DNA of 7,048 nucleotides from JBBIJH01 sp037446075. Lineage in GTDB: Bacteria; Bacteroidota; Ignavibacteria; UBA10030; JAHEZR01. Positions 1-6,703 of this stretch are shown piece by piece. Location: positions 1 through 7,048 of the forward strand of contig JBBIJH010000144.1 in assembly GCA_037446075.1 (NCBI GenBank). Reading direction: 5' to 3'. Each line of letters starts with the position of its first letter. Within the stretch, counting starts at the first letter, position 1. Under the pieces are notes generated by a model. That model was not told where the DNA came from. It ran no database searches and saw only the letters and a program-made list of their open reading frames with translations. A program made the translations under genes and the position numbers.

Positions 1-2976
1 ATAAACGTCGCCGTAGTAGGTGCTGATTCCCCATCGGTTCCGAAGGTTAATCGCTCGATAGAAGGCCTCATAGTTTGGAACTTCCTTATACGGCTCAGCA
101 AAGGGGCTCTTCAGCCATCCATCATCGAACGCCGTACCAGTCGTGGGATAGACATTGATGACTTGCTTTGTATTGAGAAGATTCAGCACATTGACATACA
201 GCTCCGCTGTGAACTGGCCCACATAGAATGTCTTGCTAAGATTCATATCCACGTTGAACACAGCCGGGGTCGTCGAGTTGTTAATAGGCTCCACAGGGTT
301 TCTGCTACGAGTGTCAGCCAGAGCTCGTACGCCAATATTCCACGGACTGGCCTGACCCAGGTTCTGCGGCTCTTGAACCTTCGTGTAGTTGTGCCAGCTG
401 TTGAAACTGAGGACGAAGTTCAGGCCCAGTCCCTGGAAGATAGGACCGCCGTCTCCCCTGTCGAACCGATAGTCCAGCAGAACGTTTCCACGGAAAGTCT
501 GATTGTACTCAAGCGGGTTGATGAAAAGAGGAATCCTGGCAGATGCCTCATCCGTGACTGCATTCCTGGAAGAGAACGTCTCGGAACCCGTTCCTCGGGC
601 ATCGGACAATGTGAAGTTCACTTGCGCTGCCAATCGCTTTGTCCGCCTCAAGGAGAGCGTAAGCTCAAGGCCTTTCGTGGTTCCAAAATCCTCGTTTTGG
701 AGAGCGACGAAGATAGGCGCGCCGACCTCGTTGAAGATTCTCCGGATCGAGAGCTGATCTTTGAGATCCTTATAAAACCCGCTCAACGTAAAGGCCAGGT
801 TCGCGGTAAGCGACTGACGGAGACCGATTTCGTACTGCGTTGTCCTCTCGGGTCTCATCGTCCAGGCGGGAGCGCCACCCGGAGCCAGTGTGTAGGGCTG
901 CCGCACGGCAGGGTTGATCCTATCACTCAGGAAGATCGTGCTTCTGTAGATTTGGGTCAACGAGGGCATCTGGGCAAACTTCCCGTATTGCGCGAAGAAT
1001 ACCGTTCGGTCAGTCACTGGGAAAGAGAAGCTGACGCGCGGAAGGACAAGGTTGAAGGGCTCCATCTCCACCCAGGCATGCTCGTCAACAATGTTCAGAG
1101 CTGCATCCACCGGCGGCTCATTGTATTGCGATTCAGGAACTCTCCATCCTTTTGGATCTATGTATTCATAGCGCACGCCAAGGTTGACAATTAGATCATT
1201 GTACTCGAACTTATTCTGGATATACGCCGATGCGAATAGTGGCTTCCCGGGCTTGTCAACCGTCAGGTCCCCGAACGTGGTCCCATCGGTTTCATTCCCC
1301 TCGATGTCATAGCCGACAGTAGTGATACCCCCCCTCTGAATCAATCGGACGCGACGCTCGTAGTCGCTCGTGAAAGTCCTCGGTGTCTTTCCATCTATCC
1401 CATAAAGGTAAACGAGATAGTTGGAGATATTATCAACACCGAAGGAACGATAAACCCAAGAATCCAGTCGACCACCAACTCTCACTTCCCATCGTGGCGT
1501 TACCTGAGAGGTAAAGTCGATCGATGCGCCGATGGAAGATTGCTTCGACTTGTAGTAGCTGTTGTTTGGGGTGTTGGGGTCGAGGAACCGGAACTGGAAG
1601 ATCGTGCTGTAGCTATTTGGCCCCTGGTAGCGACTAACGAAGCCCGTATACCCGAGTCGTTCGTTCGCTATGCTGTCCGGGTATAGCTTCCAATCATCGA
1701 CGAAATCTGGATCGTACGTCTTGCCTTTCCGCTGCTGGTAGGATAGTGCAATGTCATAGTACGTCGTTGGACTGATCACATGTGTGGCCCGAAGATTTCC
1801 AAAGATGACATCGTTCGTCGTTAGCGTATTTCTCTTCGCCCGGAAGTATGTTGAACCCACGAAACTCATCACGCCGGGCCAGCTACCCCCGTTCGGATAT
1901 TTCTCGTGCTCATAACTACCGGTAAATCGAAGCTTGATCGGGTCGAGATCAAACAAGAACGTGCCCTGAGCCGTGTTCGTGAACCTCCAGTTGTTCGGCA
2001 AGTAGTTTTTCTTGAACTCGACAGGTCCAGGCAGGGGTACACCCGCAGGTCTCGCGCCCAGTGCATCCGTGACAAGGCTGTCAAATTTGAAAGGCTCAAT
2101 CCAGATGCTCTGGCGGTTTCGTGAATAATCGTGCTGCCCGGCAAAGAAGAACCTGGCTTTCCCAACTCCTGGGATCGGTCCACCGATCGTCAAGACGCCG
2201 ACGCGTCGCCCGGTGGCGGTTGTCCCAAGGAATTGTTTTCCCGGCTTCGCAAAGTCATCCGTTCGGTAGTCCAGAGTCGCCTTCAGCTTACTCTCGCCAG
2301 TCCTCAGTGTCGTGCGTACGACTCCCGCGTTTGCTCCACCGTACTCCGCGGTCATCCCACCGGACTGAAGCTGGAATTCCTCAAGGGCTTCTTGAATCAC
2401 ACCAACGTTCTGATATCGGCCCATCGGGTTAAAGATGTTTGCCCCATCGAGGATGTATCCAACTTCTCCCGCCCGGCCACCGCGAACGTAGAGGTTCCCC
2501 TGTTGCAGGACGACGCCGGGAAGAATTGCAAAGAAGCTTGTAAGTCCTCGATACGGTAAGTCCCTTATATCTTCCCGCCTCACCAAATGAACAGTATTCG
2601 TTGTGTTGCGCTGCACAAGGGGGCGTTCCGCCACGATCGAGATAGGCTCAATCTGCACGCTCGTCGGCGGCAACCTGAAGTCGATTGTGGTCGTTAAACC
2701 CGCACTAATTTTCACATCCGAAATCGTTACGGGGGCGTAACCGATATAGGTCGCTCTCAACGACTGCGCGCCAGGTGGAACGTTGAGCAGAAAGTACTCC
2801 CCGTTGATATCGGTCGAGGCACCGATTGTCGTACCCTCAACAACAACGGTAGCACCAATCAATGCTTCTCCTGTTTCCCTGTCAGTTACTTTGCCGCGGA
2901 CTTTCCCAGCCTGGGCGAAGGCAAAAGACGGCAGCAGTACTGCCACAAGGAAAGCAATCGCAAGCTTGCGCTGCAT
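1..2976 (-). CDS. TonB-dependent outer-membrane receptor with N-terminal carboxypeptidase-regulatory-like domain (3' end missing)
   Basis: The frame is open for 992 codons from the ATG at 2976 to the window edge with no stop, so the C-terminus is missing. Residues 1-22 are a signal peptide: basic MQRK, a hydrophobic core, then AFA before Gln22. Residues ~24-104 form a carboxypeptidase-regulatory-like beta-sandwich (GKVRGKVTD, DINGEYFLLNVPPG). A TonB-box-like stretch, EPISIVAERP, lies at 110-119. The plug spans ~120-228, with YVRGGRAGEVGYILDG at 163-178 and AEYGGANAGVV at 210-220. The rest is a beta-barrel rich in aromatic/polar strands, with typical motifs such as FFAQYGKFAQMPS (~660-675) and MRPERTTQYEIG (~705-717). 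Such receptors import scarce ligands across the outer membrane using TonB-ExbBD energy. The domain order is common in FCB bacteria. No SusD-like partner is visible and the substrate cannot be read from sequence. The start is fixed by a strong SD and the signal peptide. Confidence 0.95.
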   Translation of the reverse strand, partial: MQRKLAIAFLVAVLLPSFAFAQAGKVRGKVTDRETGEALIGATVVVEGTTIGASTDINGEYFLLNVPPGAQSLRATYIGYAPVTISDVKISAGLTTTIDFRLPPTSVQIEPISIVAERPLVQRNTTNTVHLVRREDIRDLPYRGLTSFFAILPGVVLQQGNLYVRGGRAGEVGYILDGANIFNPMGRYQNVGVIQEALEEFQLQSGGMTAEYGGANAGVVRTTLRTGESKLKATLDYRTDDFAKPGKQFLGTTATGRRVGVLTIGGPIPGVGKARFFFAGQHDYSRNRQSIWIEPFKFDSLVTDALGARPAGVPLPGPVEFKKNYLPNNWRFTNTAQGTFLFDLDPIKLRFTGSYEHEKYPNGGSWPGVMSFVGSTYFRAKRNTLTTNDVIFGNLRATHVISPTTYYDIALSYQQRKGKTYDPDFVDDWKLYPDSIANERLGYTGFVSRYQGPNSYSTIFQFRFLDPNTPNNSYYKSKQSSIGASIDFTSQVTPRWEVRVGGRLDSWVYRSFGVDNISNYLVYLYGIDGKTPRTFTSDYERRVRLIQRGGITTVGYDIEGNETDGTTFGDLTVDKPGKPLFASAYIQNKFEYNDLIVNLGVRYEYIDPKGWRVPESQYNEPPVDAALNIVDEHAWVEMEPFNLVLPRVSFSFPVTDRTVFFAQYGKFAQMPSLTQIYRSTIFLSDRINPAVRQPYTLAPGGAPAWTMRPERTTQYEIGLRQSLTANLAFTLSGFYKDLKDQLSIRRIFNEVGAPIFVALQNEDFGTTKGLELTLSLRRTKRLAAQVNFTLSDARGTGSETFSSRNAVTDEASARIPLFINPLEYNQTFRGNVLLDYRFDRGDGGPIFQGLGLNFVLSFNSWHNYTKVQEPQNLGQASPWNIGVRALADTRSRNPVEPINNSTTPAVFNVDMNLSKTFYVGQFTAELYVNVLNLLNTKQVINVYPTTGTAFDDGWLKSPFAEPYKEVPNYEAFYRAINLRNRWGISTYYGDVY

Positions 2977-2981
2977 GGGAG

Positions 2982-2988
2982 CCTCCTT
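2982..2988 (-). promoter_or_regulatory. Strong Shine-Dalgarno of the TonB receptor gene
   Basis: The minus strand reads AAGGAGG followed by the five bases CTCCC and then the ATG at 2976. It is a near-perfect SD at normal spacing and fixes the receptor start. Neither the aminotransferase nor serA has a comparable site before its start, so this message appears built for strong SD-led initiation. Confidence 0.85.
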
Positions 2989-3011
2989 CATTATTTCATT
3001 AAATAAGTGAT

Positions 3012-3031
3012 TTGAATACGATGCTATTCAA
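3012..3031. repeat. 20-bp perfect inverted repeat in the receptor leader
   Basis: The arms TTGAATA and TATTCAA are perfect 7-bp inverted copies around a 6-base spacer, 36-55 bases upstream of the receptor ATG. The site lies downstream of the predicted promoter. It could be an operator for a dimeric regulator or, in the transcript, a 7-bp hairpin just ahead of the SD. The symmetry is seen directly; the function is inference. Confidence 0.5.
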
Positions 3032-3048
3032 GTGTAAGAGCGCGAATG

Positions 3049-3150
3049 TTAATCGACAGGCCTGAAGAAAAATTGAAGATCGAGCCGGAAAAACAGAATG
3101 GAAAGAAGAAATGCTGTAGCGAAGGACTCTCGACGGGGGATCACCTCCAT
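3049..3150 (-). CDS. Possible 33-aa leader peptide in the receptor 5' UTR
   Basis: A short ORF starts at the ATG at 3150 inside the predicted leader and ends with TAA at 3049, 72 bases before the receptor ATG. The product begins MEVIPRRESF, continues with a hydrophobic run (ATAFLLSILFF) and ends FFFRPVD. Its start codon lies in the 3' arm of the leader hairpin, next to a GGAGGTGATCC sequence that overlaps its first codons rather than preceding them, and no SD lies upstream. It could be a regulatory leader peptide or chance; I do not recognise it. Confidence 0.2.
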   Translation of the reverse strand: MEVIPRRESFATAFLLSILFFRLDLQFFFRPVD

Positions 3151-3172
3151 TCTCGGAATAGGGATGGTCGAG
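3129..3172 (-). promoter_or_regulatory. Structured leader hairpin containing an anti-SD complement
   Basis: In the predicted receptor transcript this 44-nt segment folds by eye into one nested hairpin: CUCGAC/GUCGAG, then AUC/GAU, CCU/AGG and AUUC/GAAU, closed by the 3-nt loop CGA. That is 16 base pairs, interrupted by one asymmetric internal loop and two small bulges. The 3' arm contains GGAGGUGAUCC (3148 down to 3138), the exact complement of the common 16S rRNA 3' end GGATCACCTCC. No start codon sits at SD distance after it. It matches no riboswitch class I can name. The pairing is seen; a regulatory role is inferred. Confidence 0.4.
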
Positions 3173-3189
3173 GGTTTGTTCTTTGGGCA

Positions 3190-3228
3190 AATATAAGGAA
3201 TCCCTCAGCCTTTGTCAAGTTTTTTTTT
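3190..3228 (-). promoter_or_regulatory. Promoter of the TonB receptor gene
   Basis: On the minus strand a nine-A tract (3228-3220) is followed by a consensus -35 TTGACA (3218-3213), a 17-base spacer, and -10 TATATT (3195-3190) that continues as TATATTTG. It therefore fits both the sigma-70 consensus and the Bacteroidota TAnnTTTG pattern. The A-tract directly upstream resembles an UP element. Transcription should start near 3183, giving a leader of about 207 nt. It is the best promoter in the window and implies that the receptor is transcribed independently of serA. Confidence 0.8.
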
Positions 3229-3434
3229 ACTTTCCTAGAAAGGGGACTTCGATTTTTGCAAAATTTGGCCGAAGCGAAGACTCGCAGAACGCTGGTCATC
3301 TGTTAGGGAGGCAAGCCTTTGTAATATCTGACGGTTGCAGAAAAGGAGTCAGGGATGGGTTCTTGAGTTGTAATCGAGCTTATCGCCAAAACTGTCAGAT
3401 GTTAGGGAGCGATTCCAGCGGGCACCCGTGCAGC
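3229..3434. other. Intergenic region between the receptor promoter and serA
   Basis: About 200 bases with no convincing gene on either strand. It holds a small hairpin, CTTTC-CTA-GAAAG (3230-3242), just upstream of the receptor promoter's A-tract, and the repeat pair described separately. I found no GC stem followed by a T-tract that would serve as an intrinsic terminator for serA on the minus strand. Confidence 0.5.
3295..3409. repeat. Direct repeat pair enclosing an imperfect inverted repeat downstream of serA
   Basis: A 16-base motif, GTCAnnTGTTAGGGAG, occurs at 3295-3310 and 3394-3409; the copies differ only at the two n positions (TC versus GA). An inverted pair, ATCTGACGGTT (3326-3336) and AACTGTCAGAT (3390-3400), matches at 10 of 11 positions, and its right arm overlaps the second direct repeat. 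The segment begins 26 bases past the serA stop. It could be paired protein-binding sites, a long-loop RNA stem or an old insertion scar. No transposase or longer homology accompanies it. Confidence 0.45.
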
Positions 3435-5012
3435 CTAGAGGGATACCACCTTGGCATCAAAGACGCCTTCGATTCTGCGAATCTCTTCCAAGACGGCGTC
3501 CGGAATATCATCGTCCACGCTCATAATCGTGAGAGCACGACTTCCTGCATCCACGCGCCCGAGTGCGACGCCAGCAATATTAATATTTGCGCTCGCCAGC
3601 ACGGTTCCCACGCGGGCGAGCATCCCGGGCCGATCAAGGTTTGTGTAGAACAACATGTAGCCTTCAGGCTTCACTTCCAAATAATAGCCATCGATTTTTA
3701 CAAGCCGGATGTTTGCGTGCGCGAAGACTGTTCCCGAGAATGAGCGCTTCTCCTTATCAGTCTCGAACTCAAGCGTCAGTAAGTGAATGTAATTCTCTGA
3801 CTCCTGTTCTTTTCGTTCGTTGACGATGACCCCCATTTCTTTTGCAATCACTGGGGCGTTCACATAATTGACAGGCTCGTTCAAGAGATGGGAGAGGCAT
3901 CCCTTTAGAGATGCGGCGGTCAGAAGTTGTTGTGATTGCTGCAACAAATCTCCGCTGCATGTGATCGTCATATATCTCAACTTCCCCTTCATCAGCTGGG
4001 CCTGGAGACTTCCCATCTTTTCCGAAAGGGTAACGTAGGGGCGAATCTCCTCGCGCATGGCCTGCTGCAGGGCAACGGCATTCACGACACCGCTGAGACC
4101 TCGTCCCTTCAAGGCATCCGCCACCTGAACGGCAATCTGGACTGAAACTTTCTCCTGCGCTTCTTCCGTGCTCGCTCCGAGATGAGGTGTCGCAATCACA
4201 CTTTCGTGCTGAAGAATCGGATGATTGCCGGGGGGCTCCTTTGTGAAAACATCGAGCGCCGCCCCCGCAACCTTTCCGCTCTCCAGAAACTTTAACAGAG
4301 CATCTTCATCGATAATCCCGCCACGCGCGCAGTTAATAATGTGGACCCCTCGCTTACACCGCCTCAGCTCCTGCTCACCGATCATCTTTCGTGTCTCGGG
4401 CGTGAGGGGTACATGAACCGTTAGGAAATCAGAACGAGGATAGATTTCATCAACGTCGACAAGTTCTACCCCGAGCTTCACGGCAACCTCCGTCGACAGG
4501 ATGGGGTCGTAACCAATCACTTTCATCCCAAACCCCTGGCATCGCTTCGCGACCTCTCGCCCAATTTTTCCAAGTCCGATGATGCCGATCGTCTTTCCGG
4601 AAAGCTCGACGCCAACGAATTTCTCTCGCTCCCACTTCCCAAGCTTCAGACTGGAATTTGCTTGTGGGATATGCCGCGCCAATGCAAGGAGCAAGGCAAT
4701 CGTGTGTTCCGCTGTAGAGACTGTACTGCCGCCGGGTGTGTTCATCACGATGATTCCACGTCTTGTTGCAGCATCGACGTCGACGTTGTCGACTCCGGCT
4801 CCTGCGCGCCCGATGACTCTGAGCTTGTGGGCGTAAGCAATCACCTGTCCTGAGACCTTCGTACTGCTCCGGACAATCAGTGCGTCATACTCGGAAACGA
4901 TCGAGAAGAGTTCGCTCTCCGAGATCCCCGGTCGCAGAACTACCTCAAGGCCTTCCGCACTGAGAGTTGCTACACAGGCATCCTCAACTTGATCTGTAAT
5001 CAGGACTTTCAT
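3435..5012 (-). CDS. serA: D-3-phosphoglycerate dehydrogenase, long (ACT-domain) form
   Basis: 525 residues, the usual length of the long SerA form. The enzyme oxidises 3-phosphoglycerate to 3-phosphohydroxypyruvate with NAD in the cytoplasm, the first step of serine biosynthesis. Visible marks: MKVLITD start, RAGAGVDNVD (69-78), Rossmann motif GLGKIG (146-151) with acidic D169 for the NAD ribose, and catalytic R230 (CARGG), E259 (KEPP) and H277 (PHLGAST). Residues ~315-445 form the intervening domain and ~452-525 the ACT domain (NLDRPGMLARVGTVLA), which in relatives binds serine for feedback inhibition. The frame stays open upstream to an ATG at 5090, but the 26 extra residues precede the conserved N-terminus, so the ATG at 5012 is preferred despite no clear SD. 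It lies downstream of the aminotransferase on the same strand. Confidence 0.97.
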   Translation of the reverse strand: MKVLITDQVEDACVATLSAEGLEVVLRPGISESELFSIVSEYDALIVRSSTKVSGQVIAYAHKLRVIGRAGAGVDNVDVDAATRRGIIVMNTPGGSTVSTAEHTIALLLALARHIPQANSSLKLGKWEREKFVGVELSGKTIGIIGLGKIGREVAKRCQGFGMKVIGYDPILSTEVAVKLGVELVDVDEIYPRSDFLTVHVPLTPETRKMIGEQELRRCKRGVHIINCARGGIIDEDALLKFLESGKVAGAALDVFTKEPPGNHPILQHESVIATPHLGASTEEAQEKVSVQIAVQVADALKGRGLSGVVNAVALQQAMREEIRPYVTLSEKMGSLQAQLMKGKLRYMTITCSGDLLQQSQQLLTAASLKGCLSHLLNEPVNYVNAPVIAKEMGVIVNERKEQESENYIHLLTLEFETDKEKRSFSGTVFAHANIRLVKIDGYYLEVKPEGYMLFYTNLDRPGMLARVGTVLASANINIAGVALGRVDAGSRALTIMSVDDDIPDAVLEEIRRIEGVFDAKVVSL

Positions 5013-5146
5013 AGCAAGGATTTCGCCAGCGACTCTGCGCGAATCAGGAGTCCACATTGGTGGGAATTTGACAATACCATCCTCTTCCATTTCAGATCAT
5101 TCAGAAGCTGCGCCTGATCGTTGGAAGCAAGTTTCTGCACCTTCAT
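5009..5146 (-). CDS. Possible 45-aa ORF overlapping the serA start (ATGA)
   Basis: An ATG-initiated frame beginning MKVQKLASND ends in a TGA that overlaps the serA ATG by four bases (ATGA), a layout typical of translational coupling, and serA has no SD of its own. The predicted product is lysine/leucine-rich, with no signal peptide or motif I recognise. A GGGAG 14 bases upstream is too far for a good SD. Any gene starting ATGA has an in-frame TGA there, and a 45-codon open frame arises fairly often by chance, so this is weak. Confidence 0.2.
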   Translation of the reverse strand: MKVQKLASNDQAQLLNDLKWKRMVLSNSHQCGLLIRAESLAKSLL

Positions 5147-5602
5147 CTCAACATTGATTCTCCCGTATCCAATAACCCGCTGACGGTGGGATTTCTACTC
5201 TTTTTTCACTTTCCCACCTTTGGAGTAGACGGGGATAGCCTTGTGTGAATCGAACAGAAAAATCGCCATCAGGTTCGACCAGCGTCACGCTTGATCGTGA
5301 TGCAATGTGGAAGGCATCTTCGCAATTTCCATTAGCGGTCGAAGAAGATGCTTGTCTGACAGTTCCACCGTCGGCCAACTGTGTTTCTGGGGTTGCGATT
5401 GATTCTTACAAGAAGTTTCTGTACACACAAACTCGATTGCTTCGCCACGCGGGCAACTATTTTCTGGTTTTGGTAGGAAGCCCGATTGCGCCTCGGTCGC
5501 GTCAGGCTTCAGACCTTTTGCCCGATCACCTCGAGATTTCTCGCTTAGCCCTGCGAGAGCCGTTTCGACCCCAGTCGTTGGTTCGAGCAAATCCCTTCTG
5601 AT
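5013..5602. other. 590-base gap between the aminotransferase and serA
   Basis: This is long for a same-strand gap. It contains only the weak ORFs listed separately plus alternative hairpins about 45-70 bases past the aminotransferase stop: TCTCGC/GCGAGA around an 8-base loop (5539-5558), overlapping CGAGA/TCTCG (5532-5543), so the two cannot form together. Neither is followed by a T-tract. I found no good TTGACA/TATAAT or TAnnTTTG promoter on the minus strand, so serA may be read through from upstream or use an atypical promoter. Confidence 0.5.
5148..5378 (-). CDS. Possible 76-aa ORF, or remnant of a gene, upstream of serA
   Basis: The frame is open from just after a TAA near 5405 to a TGA at 5148; the only plausible start is TTG at 5378, with no SD. 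The product ends VEIPPSAGYWIRENQC, and its C-terminal half (from VTLVEPDGDFSVRF) looks protein-like. The stop is one base before the ATG of the 45-aa ORF. A frame beginning at a TTG at 5590 covers the part closer to the aminotransferase, so a single older gene broken by a frameshift is conceivable. I recognise no family. Confidence 0.2.
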   Translation of the reverse strand: MADGGTVRQASSSTANGNCEDAFHIASRSSVTLVEPDGDFSVRFTQGYPRLLQRWESEKRVEIPPSAGYWIRENQC

Positions 5603-6703
5603 CTAATCCGGAAGCCCTCCAGTTCTCTCGCACTCACCAAGGGCTTTACCCATTGCATCCACAATTGTGACGATATCCAGCTCGTCGAAATATCCAAGAT
5701 GCGCGACGCGCACAATTTTCCCTTTAAGAAAATCTTGTCCCCCTGCGATGATGATGCCGTAATTCGTTCTCAGCACTTTCCTGAATTTCTCAGCATCCAT
5801 TCCACTTGGCATCCGGAGCGCTGTCACCGAGTTCGACGGATACTCTGAAAATACTCCGAAACCGATAGCCTCGCAACCCTTCCGGAGAGCAGTGGCAAGG
5901 TAGGAGTGCCGCGCCCAGGCATTCTCTATTCCTTCTCTCTTCACCATCTCGAGAGCTACGTCTAGGCCCAGCACGAGGCTGATCGCGGGCGTCCAGGGCG
6001 TTTGGGCGCTTGCGAGGTCCTTTCTGGCTTTCTCGAGATCGAAGTACAACTTTGGAAGGTTAGATTTTCTAGCCGCTTCCCACGATCGATCACTCAGTGC
6101 TATGAAGGAGAGACCGGGCGGTAGCATTAGCCCCTTCTGAGACCCTGTCAGAACGCAATCAAGTCCCCACTCATCCATTCGCAGCTCGAGCGCCCCCACT
6201 GACGAGATACCATCAACGACCACCAGCGCATCGGAGTGGCGTCGGATGGTCTCCGCAATTCGCTTGAGATCGATAGCCGTGCCCGTAGAGGTCTCACTGT
6301 GCGTGAGGAAAATCGCTTTAGCTTGAGGGTTTCTTATCAACTGCCCTTCGATTTGTTCAGGATGAACGGTCTTTCCCCATTCATTCTTCACCTCGATTGC
6401 CGCGATTCCAAACCTTTCTAAGATTTTGCCCCAGCGTTCTCCGAAGCGACCGGCGTTTACGTAGAGGGCAGAATCCCCAGCGGAGAGCAAGTTCGAAACC
6501 GCTGCCTCCATCGCGCCCGTGCCAGACGATGTGAGTGTCAGGACGTCTTGTTGTGTCTGGAAAACATATTTGAGATTCTCAGAGGCTCGGCGAAAAATCT
6601 CCTTGAATTCTTGTTGCCGATGGTGGATAATCGGGCGGGACATTGCTGCCAGGACTTCGGGGGGAATTGCAGTAGGGCCGGGAGTGAAGAGTCGGAATTT
6701 CAT
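5603..6703 (-). CDS. Class V PLP aminotransferase (alanine/serine-glyoxylate aminotransferase family)
   Basis: 366 residues, close to the family norm of about 360-390. These cytoplasmic fold-type I enzymes transfer amino groups among serine, alanine, aspartate, glyoxylate and pyruvate. The N-terminus MKFRLFTPGPTAIPPEV is the family signature and fixes the start, although no SD precedes it. SSGTGAMEA (59-67) cups the PLP phosphate, D164 in VVVDGISSVG contacts the pyridine nitrogen, K190 in LTGSQKGLMLPPG is the Schiff-base lysine, and R332 in IVRVAHLGY is the expected substrate-carboxylate arginine. No key residue is missing. It precedes serA on the same strand, suggesting a role in serine metabolism: either transamination of 3-phosphohydroxypyruvate in place of SerC, or serine-glyoxylate/pyruvate exchange. 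Substrate specificity cannot be decided from sequence, so no symbol is given. Confidence 0.93.
   Translation of the reverse strand: MKFRLFTPGPTAIPPEVLAAMSRPIIHHRQQEFKEIFRRASENLKYVFQTQQDVLTLTSSGTGAMEAAVSNLLSAGDSALYVNAGRFGERWGKILERFGIAAIEVKNEWGKTVHPEQIEGQLIRNPQAKAIFLTHSETSTGTAIDLKRIAETIRRHSDALVVVDGISSVGALELRMDEWGLDCVLTGSQKGLMLPPGLSFIALSDRSWEAARKSNLPKLYFDLEKARKDLASAQTPWTPAISLVLGLDVALEMVKREGIENAWARHSYLATALRKGCEAIGFGVFSEYPSNSVTALRMPSGMDAEKFRKVLRTNYGIIIAGGQDFLKGKIVRVAHLGYFDELDIVTIVDAMGKALGECERTGGLPD

Noticed and set aside
163..1194. 343-codon plus-strand ORF
   Set aside because: Antisense to the continuous receptor frame, which carries clear barrel motifs; its product has no recognisable domain and is Arg/His-rich, as expected of a shadow frame.
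3138..3148. GGATCACCTCC as a 16S rRNA 3' end remnant on the plus strand
   Set aside because: Flanking sequence does not match 16S rRNA; only the 11-nt motif is present, so it is better viewed as an SD-like complement on the minus strand.
2999..3190. 63-codon minus-strand ORF starting with TTG
   Set aside because: Its start lies in the -10 element, upstream of the predicted transcription start, and the product looks random.
3220..3228. Nine-T run as a plus-strand terminator
   Set aside because: No GC-rich stem lies immediately upstream and no plus-strand gene precedes it; on the minus strand it is the A-tract next to the -35 box.
3183..3743. 186-codon plus-strand ORF
   Set aside because: Crosses the receptor promoter and runs antisense into the SerA ACT domain; no motif and low-plausibility composition.
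5010..5090. 26-residue N-terminal extension of SerA from the ATG at 5090
   Set aside because: The family starts at MKVLITD (5012); the extension has no SD and no conserved features.
5245..5601. 118-codon plus-strand ORF in the aminotransferase-serA gap
   Set aside because: No recognisable motif or convincing SD, opposite to all neighbours; chance cannot be excluded.
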